In this document: positions 1-9,353 of the stretch, in pieces
Numbering within the stretch: position 1 is the stretch's first letter
Layout: each line of letters opens with the position of its first letter
Source of the DNA: an uncultured Paracoccaceae bacterium
GTDB lineage: Bacteria > Pseudomonadota > Alphaproteobacteria > Rhodobacterales > Rhodobacteraceae
Assembly (NCBI GenBank): GCA_947495295.1
Contig: CANLYJ010000001.1
Coordinates: forward strand, 496,001-560,000
Reading direction: 5' to 3'
DNA: 64,000 nt
Notes under the pieces: generated by a model
What the model was told of the DNA's origin: nothing
Seen by the model: only the letters and a program-made list of their open reading frames with translations
Databases searched by the model: none
Position numbers and translations under genes: made by a program

Positions 1-1
1 C

Positions 2-589
2 AACTTTGGTCTGAAAGTCGGTGTTGTCAGCACGCAAAACTACGAAGCACGTATCCGCGAACTGGTTGATAGCTTTCCCAAACTGGCGGAAATTGTCGAT
101 CCTTTGCTGACGGTCCGGCAAGTGATGCGTCAGCAGCTGGCAACTCTTCACAAGATGCTGCTTAATATCGTGCGCGACGATCCGGTATGTCGGCGGTTCA
201 TGACAATGCCAGGGGTCGGCCCGGTCGTTGCTCTGACTTATCGTGCGTCGGTTGATCAACCGCACCGCTTTGTCCATTCTCGTGATGTCGGTGCGCATGC
301 TGGCCTGACGCCAAAGCGATATCAGTCCGGCGAGATCGACTATGACGGTGGTATCTCCAAATGCGGCGACGCGATGCTGCGGACCATGCTATATGAGGCG
401 GCACAATCTATGCTCACCCATTCCAAGAAATGGTCATGGCTCAAGTCTTGGGCGATGCGGGTCGCACAGCGACGTGGCATGCGCCGCGCGACAGTCGCAC
501 TGGCCCGGCGCATTGCCGTCATTCTCCACCGCATGTGGATCGATGGCACCGACTTCCGCTTCAGCAACAGTGCTGCAAAGGCAGCCTGA
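2..589 (+). CDS. IS110-family transposase, C-terminal part (cut by window start)
   Basis: The frame is open to the first bases of the window, so the N-terminal DEDD (RuvC-like) domain lies outside. The visible 195 residues hold the Transposase_20 domain: a helix-hairpin-helix-like MPGVGPVVALTY segment, then HAGLTPKRYQSGE and GGISKCGDAMLRTMLYEAA, the block that carries the catalytic serine region of IS110/IS1111 recombinases. The C-terminus is Arg-rich and ends in TGA. These enzymes move a circular DNA intermediate, guided in studied members by an IS-encoded bridge RNA. The family call is firm; the IS110 or IS1111 subgroup cannot be decided without the missing 5' half. Confidence 0.9.
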   Translation, partial: NFGLKVGVVSTQNYEARIRELVDSFPKLAEIVDPLLTVRQVMRQQLATLHKMLLNIVRDDPVCRRFMTMPGVGPVVALTYRASVDQPHRFVHSRDVGAHAGLTPKRYQSGEIDYDGGISKCGDAMLRTMLYEAAQSMLTHSKKWSWLKSWAMRVAQRRGMRRATVALARRIAVILHRMWIDGTDFRFSNSAAKAA

Positions 590-1097
590 CAAACAGGTTC
601 TGATCCTGAGATCTGCTTCGGCAGAACGATGTCCTCACGGGGACGACGGGTGACGTGAGTTCGTAATGTCTGCAGATCCTGCTGTGCTTGCAGCAAGGGC
701 GCCCGAAAGATTGAACCATGCCATCCTTTTTACCCCATCAGGAGGCGGCCAAACGCCGACCTCGAAGAGAAGCACGAACTCCGTGACGGCACATCTGCAT
801 CGCAGATCGATAACTGAAGGAACATTATATGACCCTATGAACCACTCTTGACATGGGCCGCGATAGAGAAGCTGACATTGACCTTGCTGAGGTCCAGGTC
901 CGCTTTGTCCCGCCTTGCAGCCGCTGACCCCACGGGTGTCGACGCTCCGGCGTAGGTCAGGGGTATCTGACATTTTAGCCCGTGTTGCGCTGTGCCAAGG
1001 CGCAGATAATGCTGAAATCAGATACATCGCGTCAAACGTCGGCCCCTTGCGTGTTGAAGGGTGTTGCACGATGCAGATCTGATGGAAATTCCGTAAA
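590..1097. other. Non-coding tail of the IS110-type element and junction to the chromosome
   Basis: About 500 bases with no convincing gene; short open frames here lack ribosome sites and family resemblance. The proximal part probably still belongs to the insertion sequence, since IS110-type elements carry a non-coding end next to the transposase gene. The exact right end cannot be placed, because these elements lack long terminal inverted repeats and usually leave little or no target duplication. No promoter or terminator is obvious. Confidence 0.4.
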
Positions 1098-2009
1098 TCA
1101 CATCATCTGATAGCTATGCGGCACATAGTGGTAACCGCCTTCGCCACGTGGGGCGATATAGCCCATGCCGGGGAAAGGCATGTGATAACCGATCAGCGGG
1201 AACTTGTCGGCGGCGGCCATATCCATCAGGCGCTTGCGGCTGGCCGCAGCGGCGGCTTTGTCCATGTCAAACCGGACTTCCCAATCAGGGTACGCCACTG
1301 ACCAGACATAGTGATTGGCCAGATCGGCCATCAAAAACAACTGCTTGCCCCCGCTTTCCAACATATAGCCCATATGGCCGGGGGTGTGGCCAAATGCATC
1401 AACCGCTGTGATCCCGGACCGGACATCATCGCCGGGCTGAATAAAGCTCATCTTTTCGGCCAGGGGGCGCACCTTCGCGTCAAACCCGTCATTGCTTGCG
1501 GCGGCCCAGGCGTCATATTCGACCTGACCGGTGACATAGGCCGCATTGCTAAATGTCTCGGTGCCCGCATCATTGGCCAGCCCGCCAATATGGTCGCCAT
1601 GCATATGGGTAATGACGACATGGGTGATCTGATCGGCGGTGTAACCTGCGGCTTCCAGCGCCTTGGTGGTGCCAACAGGGTTCAGGCCGGTATCAAACAG
1701 GATCACCTCCGCCCCGGTATTGACCACGGTGGGGGTAAAGAAAAACTGCGCGGCGTCGGTGCTCAGGAAATTGGCGGCGCTGACCTCTTCAAATTCGGCG
1801 GCCTCCACATTCAGGCCAAAGATCTGGTGCGGGTTCTCCACGCTGCGGCTGCCGGCAAGCAGGGTGGTGACCTTGAAATCGCCGAGGGTGAAATCGCGAT
1901 GGGTGGGCATCGATGTGGCAGCGTGACCATCGGCCAGTGCGACAGAAGGGGCTGCGGCCAATGGCAAGGCGGCACCGGATAGCAGGGTTTGGCGGCGGGT
2001 CAGCTTCAT
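1098..2009 (-). CDS. Tat-exported MBL-fold metallo-hydrolase
   Basis: 303 residues. The start at 2009 gives MKLTRRQTLLSG, a twin-arginine signal peptide ending near ALA; an upstream in-frame ATG at 2024 would place the AGGA ribosome site inside the coding sequence, so it is not chosen. The metallo-beta-lactamase signature THMHGDHIGG (HxHxDH) follows VVI, and further metal ligands are expected in the GHTPGHMGY and GYHMPFPGMGY segments. The protein probably folds with two zinc ions in the cytoplasm and is then exported to the periplasm by Tat. The substrate is unknown; relatives include lactonases and hydrolases of uncertain substrate. It is divergent from gltX. Confidence 0.88.
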   Translation of the reverse strand: MKLTRRQTLLSGAALPLAAAPSVALADGHAATSMPTHRDFTLGDFKVTTLLAGSRSVENPHQIFGLNVEAAEFEEVSAANFLSTDAAQFFFTPTVVNTGAEVILFDTGLNPVGTTKALEAAGYTADQITHVVITHMHGDHIGGLANDAGTETFSNAAYVTGQVEYDAWAAASNDGFDAKVRPLAEKMSFIQPGDDVRSGITAVDAFGHTPGHMGYMLESGGKQLFLMADLANHYVWSVAYPDWEVRFDMDKAAAAASRKRLMDMAAADKFPLIGYHMPFPGMGYIAPRGEGGYHYVPHSYQMM

Positions 2010-2165
2010 CGGGATCATCCTCATCTGTTGGTCTTGTGTTTAGAATACTAGAGTGACACCGGGGCGGGGCAAGCAACAGCTTTGTGATCATCCGCCCCGA
2101 CCCCAACCCAAACTGGACATCCGCAGCGCGCCATGGTCAAAGCCTGCCACAGCAGGAGAGTGCCC

Positions 2166-3485
2166 ATGACCACGACCAGATTCGCCCCATCACCCACCGG
2201 CTGGCTGCATATCGGCAACCTGCGGGCGGCCCTGTTCAACTATGCCATTGCCCGGCAGGCCGGTGGCACATTTGTCCTGCGGATCGACGATACCGATCAG
2301 GAACGGTCAACAGACGAATATATTCAGGGCATCAAGGATGACCTGACCTGGCTGGGGATCAGCTGGGACCGGATTGAATATCAGTCCAGGCGGATGGACC
2401 GCTATGACGCGGCCAAGCAGCGGCTGATCGATATGGGGCGGCTTTACGAATGTTTCGAAACCCCGACCGAGCTGGAACTGAAGCGTAAAAAGCAGCTGAA
2501 CATGGGCAAACCGCCGGTCTATGACCGGGCGGCGCTGGACCTGTCGGCGGCGGAAAAAGACGCATTGCGGGCCGAACGCGGGTCGCATTGGCGGTTCAAG
2601 CTGGATCAGGAACGGATCGAATGGGCGGATGGGATCATCGGGGATATCTCCATTGATGCGGCCTCGGTCAGCGATCCCGTCCTGTTCAAGAATGATGGAC
2701 AAATCCTGTATACGCTGGCCTCCGTCGTGGATGATACCGAAATGGGGATCACTGATGTTGTGCGCGGGTCGGACCATGTGACCAACACGGCGACACAAAT
2801 CCAGATCATTCAGGCGCTTGGCGGCGACGTGCCCCGGTTTGCGCATCATTCCTTGCTGACCGGCCCACAGGGCGAGGCGCTGTCGAAACGGCTGGGCACA
2901 CTGGCACTGAAGGACCTGCGCGCGGGCGGGATTGCGCCACAGGCGATCCTGTCATTGATGGCGCGGCTCGGCTCGTCTGACCCGGTCGAATTGCGCGCCA
3001 GTATCGATGAGGTTGTTGGGGGCTTCGACATCTCCAAATTCGGCTCGGCACCGACAAAGTTTGATGCAGAGGACCTCAAACCATTGACTGCGCGCTATCT
3101 GGGGACACTCAGCAGCCAAGACGTGGCCGATGTTTTAACATCGGCTGGCGTGCCGGATGATCTGGCGGATGCGTTCTGGAATGTGGTGCGCGACAATATC
3201 AACACGCTGGATGATGTGGCCGCCTGGTGGGTGCTGTTCCGGGACGGGGCGACGCCGCTGATCGCGGATGAGGACAAGGATTTCGTCGCGCAGGCTTTCT
3301 TCCTGCTCGATAACCCGCCTTATACGGCGGATACCTGGGCCAATTGGACCGCTGCGGTGAAGGCAGAGACGGGGCGCAAGGGCAAGGGGTTGTTCATGCC
3401 ACTACGCAAGGCTGTCACCGGGCGCGAACGTGGGCCGGAAATGGCCGATGTCATGCAATTGTTGCAGACCAAGCCACAGATTTGA
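2166..3485 (+). CDS. gltX: Glutamate--tRNA ligase
   Basis: 439 residues, normal for the short alphaproteobacterial GluRS. The start at 2166 follows AGGAG and gives MTTTRFAPSPTGWLHIGN, which contains the class I HIGH-type motif; an earlier in-frame ATG at 2133 would add residues before the conserved RFAPSPTG start. The KMSKS counterpart is ALSKRLG near residue 240. The enzyme charges tRNA with glutamate. Many alphaproteobacteria have two GluRS paralogues, one of which may misacylate tRNA-Gln for later amidation; which role this copy plays cannot be read here. It is divergent from the MBL-fold gene and followed by a MATE exporter. Confidence 0.95.
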   Translation: MTTTRFAPSPTGWLHIGNLRAALFNYAIARQAGGTFVLRIDDTDQERSTDEYIQGIKDDLTWLGISWDRIEYQSRRMDRYDAAKQRLIDMGRLYECFETPTELELKRKKQLNMGKPPVYDRAALDLSAAEKDALRAERGSHWRFKLDQERIEWADGIIGDISIDAASVSDPVLFKNDGQILYTLASVVDDTEMGITDVVRGSDHVTNTATQIQIIQALGGDVPRFAHHSLLTGPQGEALSKRLGTLALKDLRAGGIAPQAILSLMARLGSSDPVELRASIDEVVGGFDISKFGSAPTKFDAEDLKPLTARYLGTLSSQDVADVLTSAGVPDDLADAFWNVVRDNINTLDDVAAWWVLFRDGATPLIADEDKDFVAQAFFLLDNPPYTADTWANWTAAVKAETGRKGKGLFMPLRKAVTGRERGPEMADVMQLLQTKPQI

Positions 3486-3552
3486 ACGCTTGGCCCGGCG
3501 GCGGAACGCGGCTAGGCTGATCCTCATGTAGTTTCATGGGGCCTGTTTGAGC

Positions 3553-4947
3553 ATGGCGGATACACAGGCGAAATTTACCCAAGGCAACCTGTTCCGCCAT
3601 ATCTCGATCATGTCCTTCACGGCCTCGGTTGGGCTGATCGCGATCTTTGTGGTCGATCTGGTCGACATGATCTTCATCTCCATGCTGGGCAAGGCGGAAT
3701 TGGCCGCGGCGGTGGGGTATGCCGGCGCGATCCTGTTTTTCACCACCTCCTTCGGGATTGGCATGGCGATTGCGGCAGGGGCATTGGTGGCGCGCGCCTT
3801 GGGGGCAGGGGATGAGGATGAGGCGCGCAGGCGTGCGACCAATTCACTGATCTACGGTGTTGTTTTTGGGGCGATCTTTGCAGCGCTTGTCTGGCTGAAC
3901 CTGCGGTTTTTCGTGACCCTTCTGGGCGCGTCGGATGAAACGCTGGACCTTGCCGTGCATTATTTGCAGATCATCGTGCCATCGCTGCCCTTCCTGATGG
4001 TGGGCATGATCGGTGGGGCGATCCTGCGGGCACATGGAGATGCGCGCCGGGCGATGATGGCAACCATCTGGGGCGGGTTGGTGAACGCCGTGCTGGACCC
4101 GATCCTGATCTTCGGGCTCGACCTTGAACTGACCGGTGCGGCATTGGCCAGTGTTTGCGCGCGGATCACCATCGCATGGGTGGCCATGTTGCCCTTGATC
4201 CGCAGCCATGGTGGTCTGGACCGACCTTCCCTGCAAAGCTTGCATCTGGACCTGCGCCCCATTCTGGCCATTGCGATCCCCGCGATCCTGACACAGTTGG
4301 CCACGCCGATAGGCCAGGCCTATGTCACCCGCGCCATGGCCGCCTATGGCGAAGAGGCGGTTGCTGGCATGGCCATTGTGGGTCGGATTACACCAGTGGG
4401 ATTTGGGATCATCTTTGCCCTGTCAGGGGCGATTGGGCCGATCATCGGGCAAAATGCCGGTGCCGGGTTGCACGACCGGGTCAGGGGGGCATTCCGCGAT
4501 GGGATGATCTTTACGGCCATGGTTGTGGTTGTTGTATCCAGCCTGTTTTTTCTGGCCCGTCCATTGCTGGCGGCGGTTTTCGAACTGGACGGGATCGCGC
4601 TGACCCTGGTGTTCCTTTTTGCCGGGCCGCTCTCGTTGATGTTCTTTTTTAACGGAGTGCTTTTCGTCTCTAATGCCGCCTTCAACAATCTGGGTCACCC
4701 GTTCTATTCCACCACCGTCAATTGGGGACGGCACACGCTTGGTACGATCCCGTTTGTCATCGTGGGGGCCAGTATGTTCGGCGCGCCCGGCGTCTTGATC
4801 GGGCAATATCTGGGTGGGGCCGTGTTCGCGGCGATTGCCTATCTGTTGGCGCTGCGGGTCATCGGGGCTGCGGATCAACCGCCCCCCGCCAAAGAACCGT
4901 TCCAGCGGCAGGCCCGGCTGATGAGCCTATTTCACCACCGCCGCTAG
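3553..4947 (+). CDS. MATE-family multidrug/sodium antiporter
   Basis: 464 residues, the usual MATE size, with about twelve hydrophobic helices in two similar halves. Helix 1 contains the family-typical FVVDLVDMIFISMLGKAELAA segment and the second half starts near PAILTQLATPIGQAY. Proteins of this fold expel cationic drugs or metabolites in exchange for sodium ions or protons across the inner membrane. ATG at 3553 is chosen; a TTG at 3547, two codons earlier, is also possible with GGGG upstream. The 3' end overlaps the convergent next gene by 21 bases. Confidence 0.9.
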   Translation: MADTQAKFTQGNLFRHISIMSFTASVGLIAIFVVDLVDMIFISMLGKAELAAAVGYAGAILFFTTSFGIGMAIAAGALVARALGAGDEDEARRRATNSLIYGVVFGAIFAALVWLNLRFFVTLLGASDETLDLAVHYLQIIVPSLPFLMVGMIGGAILRAHGDARRAMMATIWGGLVNAVLDPILIFGLDLELTGAALASVCARITIAWVAMLPLIRSHGGLDRPSLQSLHLDLRPILAIAIPAILTQLATPIGQAYVTRAMAAYGEEAVAGMAIVGRITPVGFGIIFALSGAIGPIIGQNAGAGLHDRVRGAFRDGMIFTAMVVVVVSSLFFLARPLLAAVFELDGIALTLVFLFAGPLSLMFFFNGVLFVSNAAFNNLGHPFYSTTVNWGRHTLGTIPFVIVGASMFGAPGVLIGQYLGGAVFAAIAYLLALRVIGAADQPPPAKEPFQRQARLMSLFHHRR

Positions 4948-5469
4948 GCAGGTATCCACCAGCGATTTTTCATCCACTGTCAGGGTTTGATGCCGGGGGT
5001 AAAGCGGGGCCGCGCGGTCGTCATAAATACCGACATCCCAACCGGTGGTGGTGGCAAAGAAATCAGTCACCCCTTTATGGCCGTAAACCTGCAAATACCC
5101 CTGCACAACGACATCCAGATAGCTCAGCAAAATGGGGTGCGCGCCATCCGCATTATGTTCCGGCTTGACCTGATACACGGCCGTTGGCGCTTTGGGCCCA
5201 TTGTGATGCACAACCGGGGTCACATCATGGCGTTGATACGCCGCCTCGCGCTGGTCAAGCGCGGCCCAGTCGGCGCCGGGGACCCGGGCGACCAGCCCAT
5301 GCAACGTGCTGTCATTGGCAGGCTCTACCGACAAGAATGCGGCATCCCGCAACCGGGTCGCACGCCAGACCCGCCGCCAGCCGCGCAGCGCGGCCGGCCG
5401 CGGGTCGGCGTAGTCATGGGTGGCCAGATTGACCAGACTGCCATAGCCAAAAAATGCCGGATCGCTCAT
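4927..5469 (-). CDS. Gamma-glutamylcyclotransferase-like (AIG2/ChaC fold) protein
   Basis: 180 residues. The N-terminus carries the family nucleotide/substrate loop FFGYGSLVN, and a glutamate in DQREAAY fits the position of the catalytic acid. Enzymes of this fold release 5-oxoproline from gamma-glutamyl peptides such as glutathione, but many relatives are unassigned, so the substrate is uncertain. Its start overlaps the stop of the following permease gene by four bases, so it probably shares a transcript with the ABC exporter genes upstream on the same strand. It runs convergent with the MATE gene. Confidence 0.82.
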   Translation of the reverse strand: MSDPAFFGYGSLVNLATHDYADPRPAALRGWRRVWRATRLRDAAFLSVEPANDSTLHGLVARVPGADWAALDQREAAYQRHDVTPVVHHNGPKAPTAVYQVKPEHNADGAHPILLSYLDVVVQGYLQVYGHKGVTDFFATTTGWDVGIYDDRAAPLYPRHQTLTVDEKSLVDTCLAAVVK

Positions 5470-7982
5470 TCACGGGCCCTTAGCACTTGTGCCGGTTTCG
5501 CGGCAAGCGGACGCCAGGCAAACGCCAGCCCGGCCAGCATGGAGGCCATAACACCGCCCCCCACGATCAGCAACGCGTTTGACCAGATCACGGTATAGTC
5601 GGTTTCCATGACAAATGTGGCCACGGCCCAACCGCCCAATATGCCCGCACCAAGTGCCACAATCCCGGCGGCCAGTCCCAACAGGGCCGACCGCAAGGCA
5701 AAGCTGGTCATGATCCGGCGGCGTGACGCCCCGATGGTTTTCAGCACCGCCGCCTCAAACGTGCGGGACCTTTCGCCTGCCGCCGCCGCCCCGATCAGCA
5801 CCAGAAAACCGGTGATCAGGGTGATCAGCGCGCCATAGCGTGTCGCCGCCGAAATCCCGCCCACCAGCTCAATCACCTGATCAATCGCGTCACGGATGCG
5901 GATCGCGGTGATGTTGGGATAGGCGGTGGCCAGATCGCGCAGGATTGCGGCTTCGGCGTCTTCCTCGGCATAGACGGTGGAAATCCAGCTATGCGGTGCC
6001 CCGGCTAACGCACTGTCATTCATGGCCAGCACAAAGCCGATCCCGGCATCTTCCCAACTGACATTGCGGAAACTGGTGATCTCGCCTGTAATGTCGCGGC
6101 CCAGCACATTCGCTGTCATGCTGTCACCCAGTTGCAGACCCATTTCGATGGCCTCTTCCTCGGCAAAGCTGATCTGCGGCGGGCCGCTGTAGTCAGGCCC
6201 CCACCATGCGCCTTGGGTCACTTCGGTCCCTTTGGGCTGTGCGCCGGCATAGGTGATCCCCCGATCCCCTTGCAGCACCCAGTGATCGCCCGCCGTCTCA
6301 TTGGCGGGCCGTCCGTTGATCTGGGTGATGATGCCGCGCAGCATGGGGGCCGTATCGACCCTGCTGACGGCTGCGTCACTGTCCAGCCGCGCCTGAAACC
6401 CGTCGATCTGATCAGGTTGGATATCAACAAAGAAGTAGCTGGGCGCGACCTCTGGCAGGTCATTGCTAAAGGAATTGCGCAGGTTGCCGTCGATCTGTCC
6501 AACAGCGGCCAATACCGTCAGCCCAAGGCCAAGCGACAGCACCACCGACGTCGCCTCACCGCCCCGCGCGCCGATGGAGCCGAAGGCAAGCCGCAGGGCG
6601 GGCCGTCCGCGTGTCGGGCGGCGCAAACGGCGGGCGACCCAGCGGATCATCCATGCAGCCAGGACCAGAATGAACAGCGATGCCGCAATACCCCCGGCGG
6701 TCCATAGTGTCAGGAACATCGTGCCGGAAAACCAGATTGCCGCTCCGATCAGTGCGCCCAGCAACAGGGCAATGGCGATCAGGTATTTGATTGCAGGCAG
6801 GCGGGCAGAGGTTGCGAAAGCGTCGCGAAACAAGGTGGCGGCGCGGATATCCTCGGTCTTGGCCAGCGGCCAAAGGGTAAAGACAAGTGCGGCCAGCACG
6901 CCATAAACCGCCGCCTCTATCAGCGGGCCGGGATAGATGGCAAAGGCGGCAGGGATCGGCAATCGCGCCTCGATCAATGGTGCAAACAGCACCGGTAACC
7001 CGGCGCCCAGAATTAGCCCGATCAATACACCCAACACGGTCAGCACGCCGACTTGGATGAAATAGGTCTGGAATATCGTCGCCCGTGTCGCCCCCAGCGT
7101 TTTCAACGTGGCAATCACCCCGGTTTTGCCCGCCAGATAGGCGCGCACGGCGGCAGAGACACCAACGCCACCCACCGCCAGACCAGAAAGACCCACAAGG
7201 ATCAGGAACGCGCCGATCCGGTCCACGAATGCCGCAACGCCGCCAGCACCCCGGCGGCTGTCACGCCAGCGCAAGCCGCTGTCGCGAAACTGCGCCTCTG
7301 CCTGATCTTCCAGCGCTTGCAGGTTGGCACCGGCGGGCAGATCAAGCCGGTATTGCGTGGAAAACAACGTGCCTTCGGCGATCAGGCCGGAATTGGCAAG
7401 ATCACCGGTCAGCACAATCGTGCGCGGCCCAAGGCCAAAGCCCCCGGCAGCGTTATCGGGATAGCGATCAAGAATGGCGCGCAGGGTGAAAGCCTGTTCA
7501 CCCAACCGGAACGCATCACCGGGGGCCAGACCCAGCCGATCCGCCAATACCCGCTCCATGACGCCGCCATAATCGGCAAGTGCCGCATCAAGCGGCATAT
7601 CCGGGTCAAGCTGGACTTGCCCCACCAGCGGATAGGCATCATCAACCGCCCTGATCTGGGTCAGCCCGCGTTCGGTTGTGCCGTCCCTGTCCACCACCGC
7701 CATGGACCGGAAGTCAACGGTTTCAGAGATGTCATCGGCGATCGTCTCTAGCCAAGCCAGTTCATCGTCGCGGGCAAAGCGATAGGTGAACTCCACCTCC
7801 GCATCGCCACCCAGCAGGGCAGCGCCATCGCGTTTCAACCCTTCCTCGATTCCCGCCCTTACCGTGCCAACGGCAGCAATGGCCGCGACCCCAAGGGCCA
7901 GGCAGGCCAGAAACACGCGAAAGCCGCGCAAACCGCCGCGCAATTCGCGGGCGGCGAAACGGGATGCAACAGCGATGCTCAT
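5466..7982 (-). CDS. ABC transporter permease, FtsX/YbbP type
   Basis: 838 residues. One N-terminal membrane helix (FLACLALGVAAIAAVG), a large periplasmic domain, an FtsX membrane bundle around residues 255-380, a second helix pair and periplasmic domain, and a final FtsX bundle near 720-820. This is the two-FtsX-domain layout of YbbP. Its ATG overlaps the stop of the ATPase gene by four bases (ATGA). In E. coli ybbA-ybbP is divergent from tesA, and exactly that order is kept here. Such transporters act on lipid or lipoprotein traffic from the inner membrane; the cargo is unknown. Confidence 0.92.
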   Translation of the reverse strand: MSIAVASRFAARELRGGLRGFRVFLACLALGVAAIAAVGTVRAGIEEGLKRDGAALLGGDAEVEFTYRFARDDELAWLETIADDISETVDFRSMAVVDRDGTTERGLTQIRAVDDAYPLVGQVQLDPDMPLDAALADYGGVMERVLADRLGLAPGDAFRLGEQAFTLRAILDRYPDNAAGGFGLGPRTIVLTGDLANSGLIAEGTLFSTQYRLDLPAGANLQALEDQAEAQFRDSGLRWRDSRRGAGGVAAFVDRIGAFLILVGLSGLAVGGVGVSAAVRAYLAGKTGVIATLKTLGATRATIFQTYFIQVGVLTVLGVLIGLILGAGLPVLFAPLIEARLPIPAAFAIYPGPLIEAAVYGVLAALVFTLWPLAKTEDIRAATLFRDAFATSARLPAIKYLIAIALLLGALIGAAIWFSGTMFLTLWTAGGIAASLFILVLAAWMIRWVARRLRRPTRGRPALRLAFGSIGARGGEATSVVLSLGLGLTVLAAVGQIDGNLRNSFSNDLPEVAPSYFFVDIQPDQIDGFQARLDSDAAVSRVDTAPMLRGIITQINGRPANETAGDHWVLQGDRGITYAGAQPKGTEVTQGAWWGPDYSGPPQISFAEEEAIEMGLQLGDSMTANVLGRDITGEITSFRNVSWEDAGIGFVLAMNDSALAGAPHSWISTVYAEEDAEAAILRDLATAYPNITAIRIRDAIDQVIELVGGISAATRYGALITLITGFLVLIGAAAAGERSRTFEAAVLKTIGASRRRIMTSFALRSALLGLAAGIVALGAGILGGWAVATFVMETDYTVIWSNALLIVGGGVMASMLAGLAFAWRPLAAKPAQVLRARE

Positions 7983-8671
7983 TCAGCGGCCTTTGCCATG
8001 GCATCATCAATCCGGCCATCGCGCAGGCGCACAACCCGATCACACCGCCCCGCCAATTCATTCGAATGGGTGACCATGATCAGGGTTGCCCCATGCCGGT
8101 CGCGCAGATCAAACAGCAGATCGATAATCGCCTGCCCGTTGGTTTCATCCAGATTGCCGGTGGGTTCATCCGCCAACAATAACCGGGGGCGCGGGGCAGA
8201 GGCGCGGGCAAGGGCCACGCGCTGCTGTTCGCCACCCGACATCTGGCTGGGGTAATGGTCGATCCGGTCGGCCAGTCCAACGCTGCGCAATTCCGCCTCT
8301 GCCCGGTCAAACGCATCCTTCGCGCCAGCCAGTTCCAGCGGGGTTGCCACGTTTTCCAACGCGGTCATCGTCGGGATCAGGTGGAAAGATTGGAAAACCA
8401 CCCCCATATTATCCCTGCGAAAGAGGGCAAGCTGGTCTTCACTCATCGCGGTCAGATCCTGCCCAAGGGCGGTGATCTTGCCAGATGTGGCCTGTTCCAG
8501 CCCGCCCATCAGCATAAGGAGCGATGATTTGCCCGATCCACTTGGCCCGACAAGGCCCAATGTCTCCCCGCCCGCGACGGTTAGTGCGATATCGTGCAGG
8601 ATGTCCACCCGGCCTGCATTGCCGTCAAGCGACAGGTTGGCGTCTGTGATGGTCAGAACGGGGTCGGTCAT
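7979..8671 (-). CDS. ABC transporter ATP-binding protein, YbbA/LolD type
   Basis: 230 residues. Walker A GPSGSGKSS, the signature MSGGEQQRVALARA and Walker B LLLADEPTGNLD mark an ATPase of the LolD/MacB/YbbA group, which drives FtsX-type permeases. The start at 8671 (MTDPVLTITDANLSL) is where family similarity begins; an earlier ATG at 8731 would extend across the divergent promoter. It forms an overlapping pair with the permease gene and is divergent from the arylesterase gene. Confidence 0.93.
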   Translation of the reverse strand: MTDPVLTITDANLSLDGNAGRVDILHDIALTVAGGETLGLVGPSGSGKSSLLMLMGGLEQATSGKITALGQDLTAMSEDQLALFRRDNMGVVFQSFHLIPTMTALENVATPLELAGAKDAFDRAEAELRSVGLADRIDHYPSQMSGGEQQRVALARASAPRPRLLLADEPTGNLDETNGQAIIDLLFDLRDRHGATLIMVTHSNELAGRCDRVVRLRDGRIDDAMAKAAE

Positions 8672-8711
8672 TGCGCGCGCCTCTAAACAGATCGTTTCAG
8701 TTTCATATGGG

Positions 8712-9353
8712 GTGGCTGGCCCTGTCAGCAAGCTCGTTACAGCGGTTTTGATAACAACTGGTGTGGCACAGGCGGAAACTGTGACCGTGGCGGCCTTGGG
8801 CGACAGCCTGACCGCCGGCTACGGTTTGCCGCAAGGCGACGGCTTTGTGCCGCAGTTGCAGGCATGGCTGGTGGATCAGGGTGCTGACGTGACCGTGATG
8901 AATGCGGGCGTGTCCGGGGATACGACCGCAGGGGGCCTGAGCCGGGCGGCATGGACCCTGACGCCAGAGGTGGACGCGATGATCGTCACCCTTGGCGGCA
9001 ATGATTACCTGCGCGGTATTGATCCTGCGGTCAGCCGCGCCAATCTGGATGGGATTTTGGCGGCAGGGCAGGACGCCGGGGTTGATATGCTACTGGTTGG
9101 TCTGTCCGTGGGGGGCAATTACGGGGCGGATTACAAGGCCGCGTTTGAAGGCATGTATGCTGATCTGGCCGCGAAATACGATATCCCGCTTTATCCTGAT
9201 TTTGCGGCAGGCCTGCGCGCGGTCGCCGGAACGGTTGATGGGATGCAGGCCCTGATGCAGCCTGACGGGATCCACCCCAATGCCGAAGGTGTGGAGGTGA
9301 TTGTCGACGCGATCGGGCCTGTCGTCTTTGACCTGGTCCAGGCCGTGGAATAG
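8712..9353 (+). CDS. Arylesterase / lysophospholipase L1-like SGNH hydrolase (TesA type)
   Basis: 213 residues from a GTG start, beginning with a signal peptide (SKLVTAVLITTGVAQA, cleaved before ETVTV). Block I GDSLTAGYG holds the nucleophile Ser, block III GGNDYLRG the Gly/Asn oxyanion residues, and block V DGIHPN the catalytic Asp and His. TesA-type enzymes hydrolyse thioesters and lysophospholipids in the periplasm. The GTG at 8712 is chosen because it places the hydrophobic signal directly at the N-terminus; no strong ribosome site is visible, so the start is the weakest part. The stop codon shares its last base with the next GTG start. Confidence 0.88.
   Translation: MAGPVSKLVTAVLITTGVAQAETVTVAALGDSLTAGYGLPQGDGFVPQLQAWLVDQGADVTVMNAGVSGDTTAGGLSRAAWTLTPEVDAMIVTLGGNDYLRGIDPAVSRANLDGILAAGQDAGVDMLLVGLSVGGNYGADYKAAFEGMYADLAAKYDIPLYPDFAAGLRAVAGTVDGMQALMQPDGIHPNAEGVEVIVDAIGPVVFDLVQAVE

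Noticed and set aside
1311..1982. Long open frame opposite the MBL-fold gene
   Set aside because: It is the antisense shadow of a GC-rich gene with clear motifs; similar shadows occur opposite gltX, nrdJ and valS.
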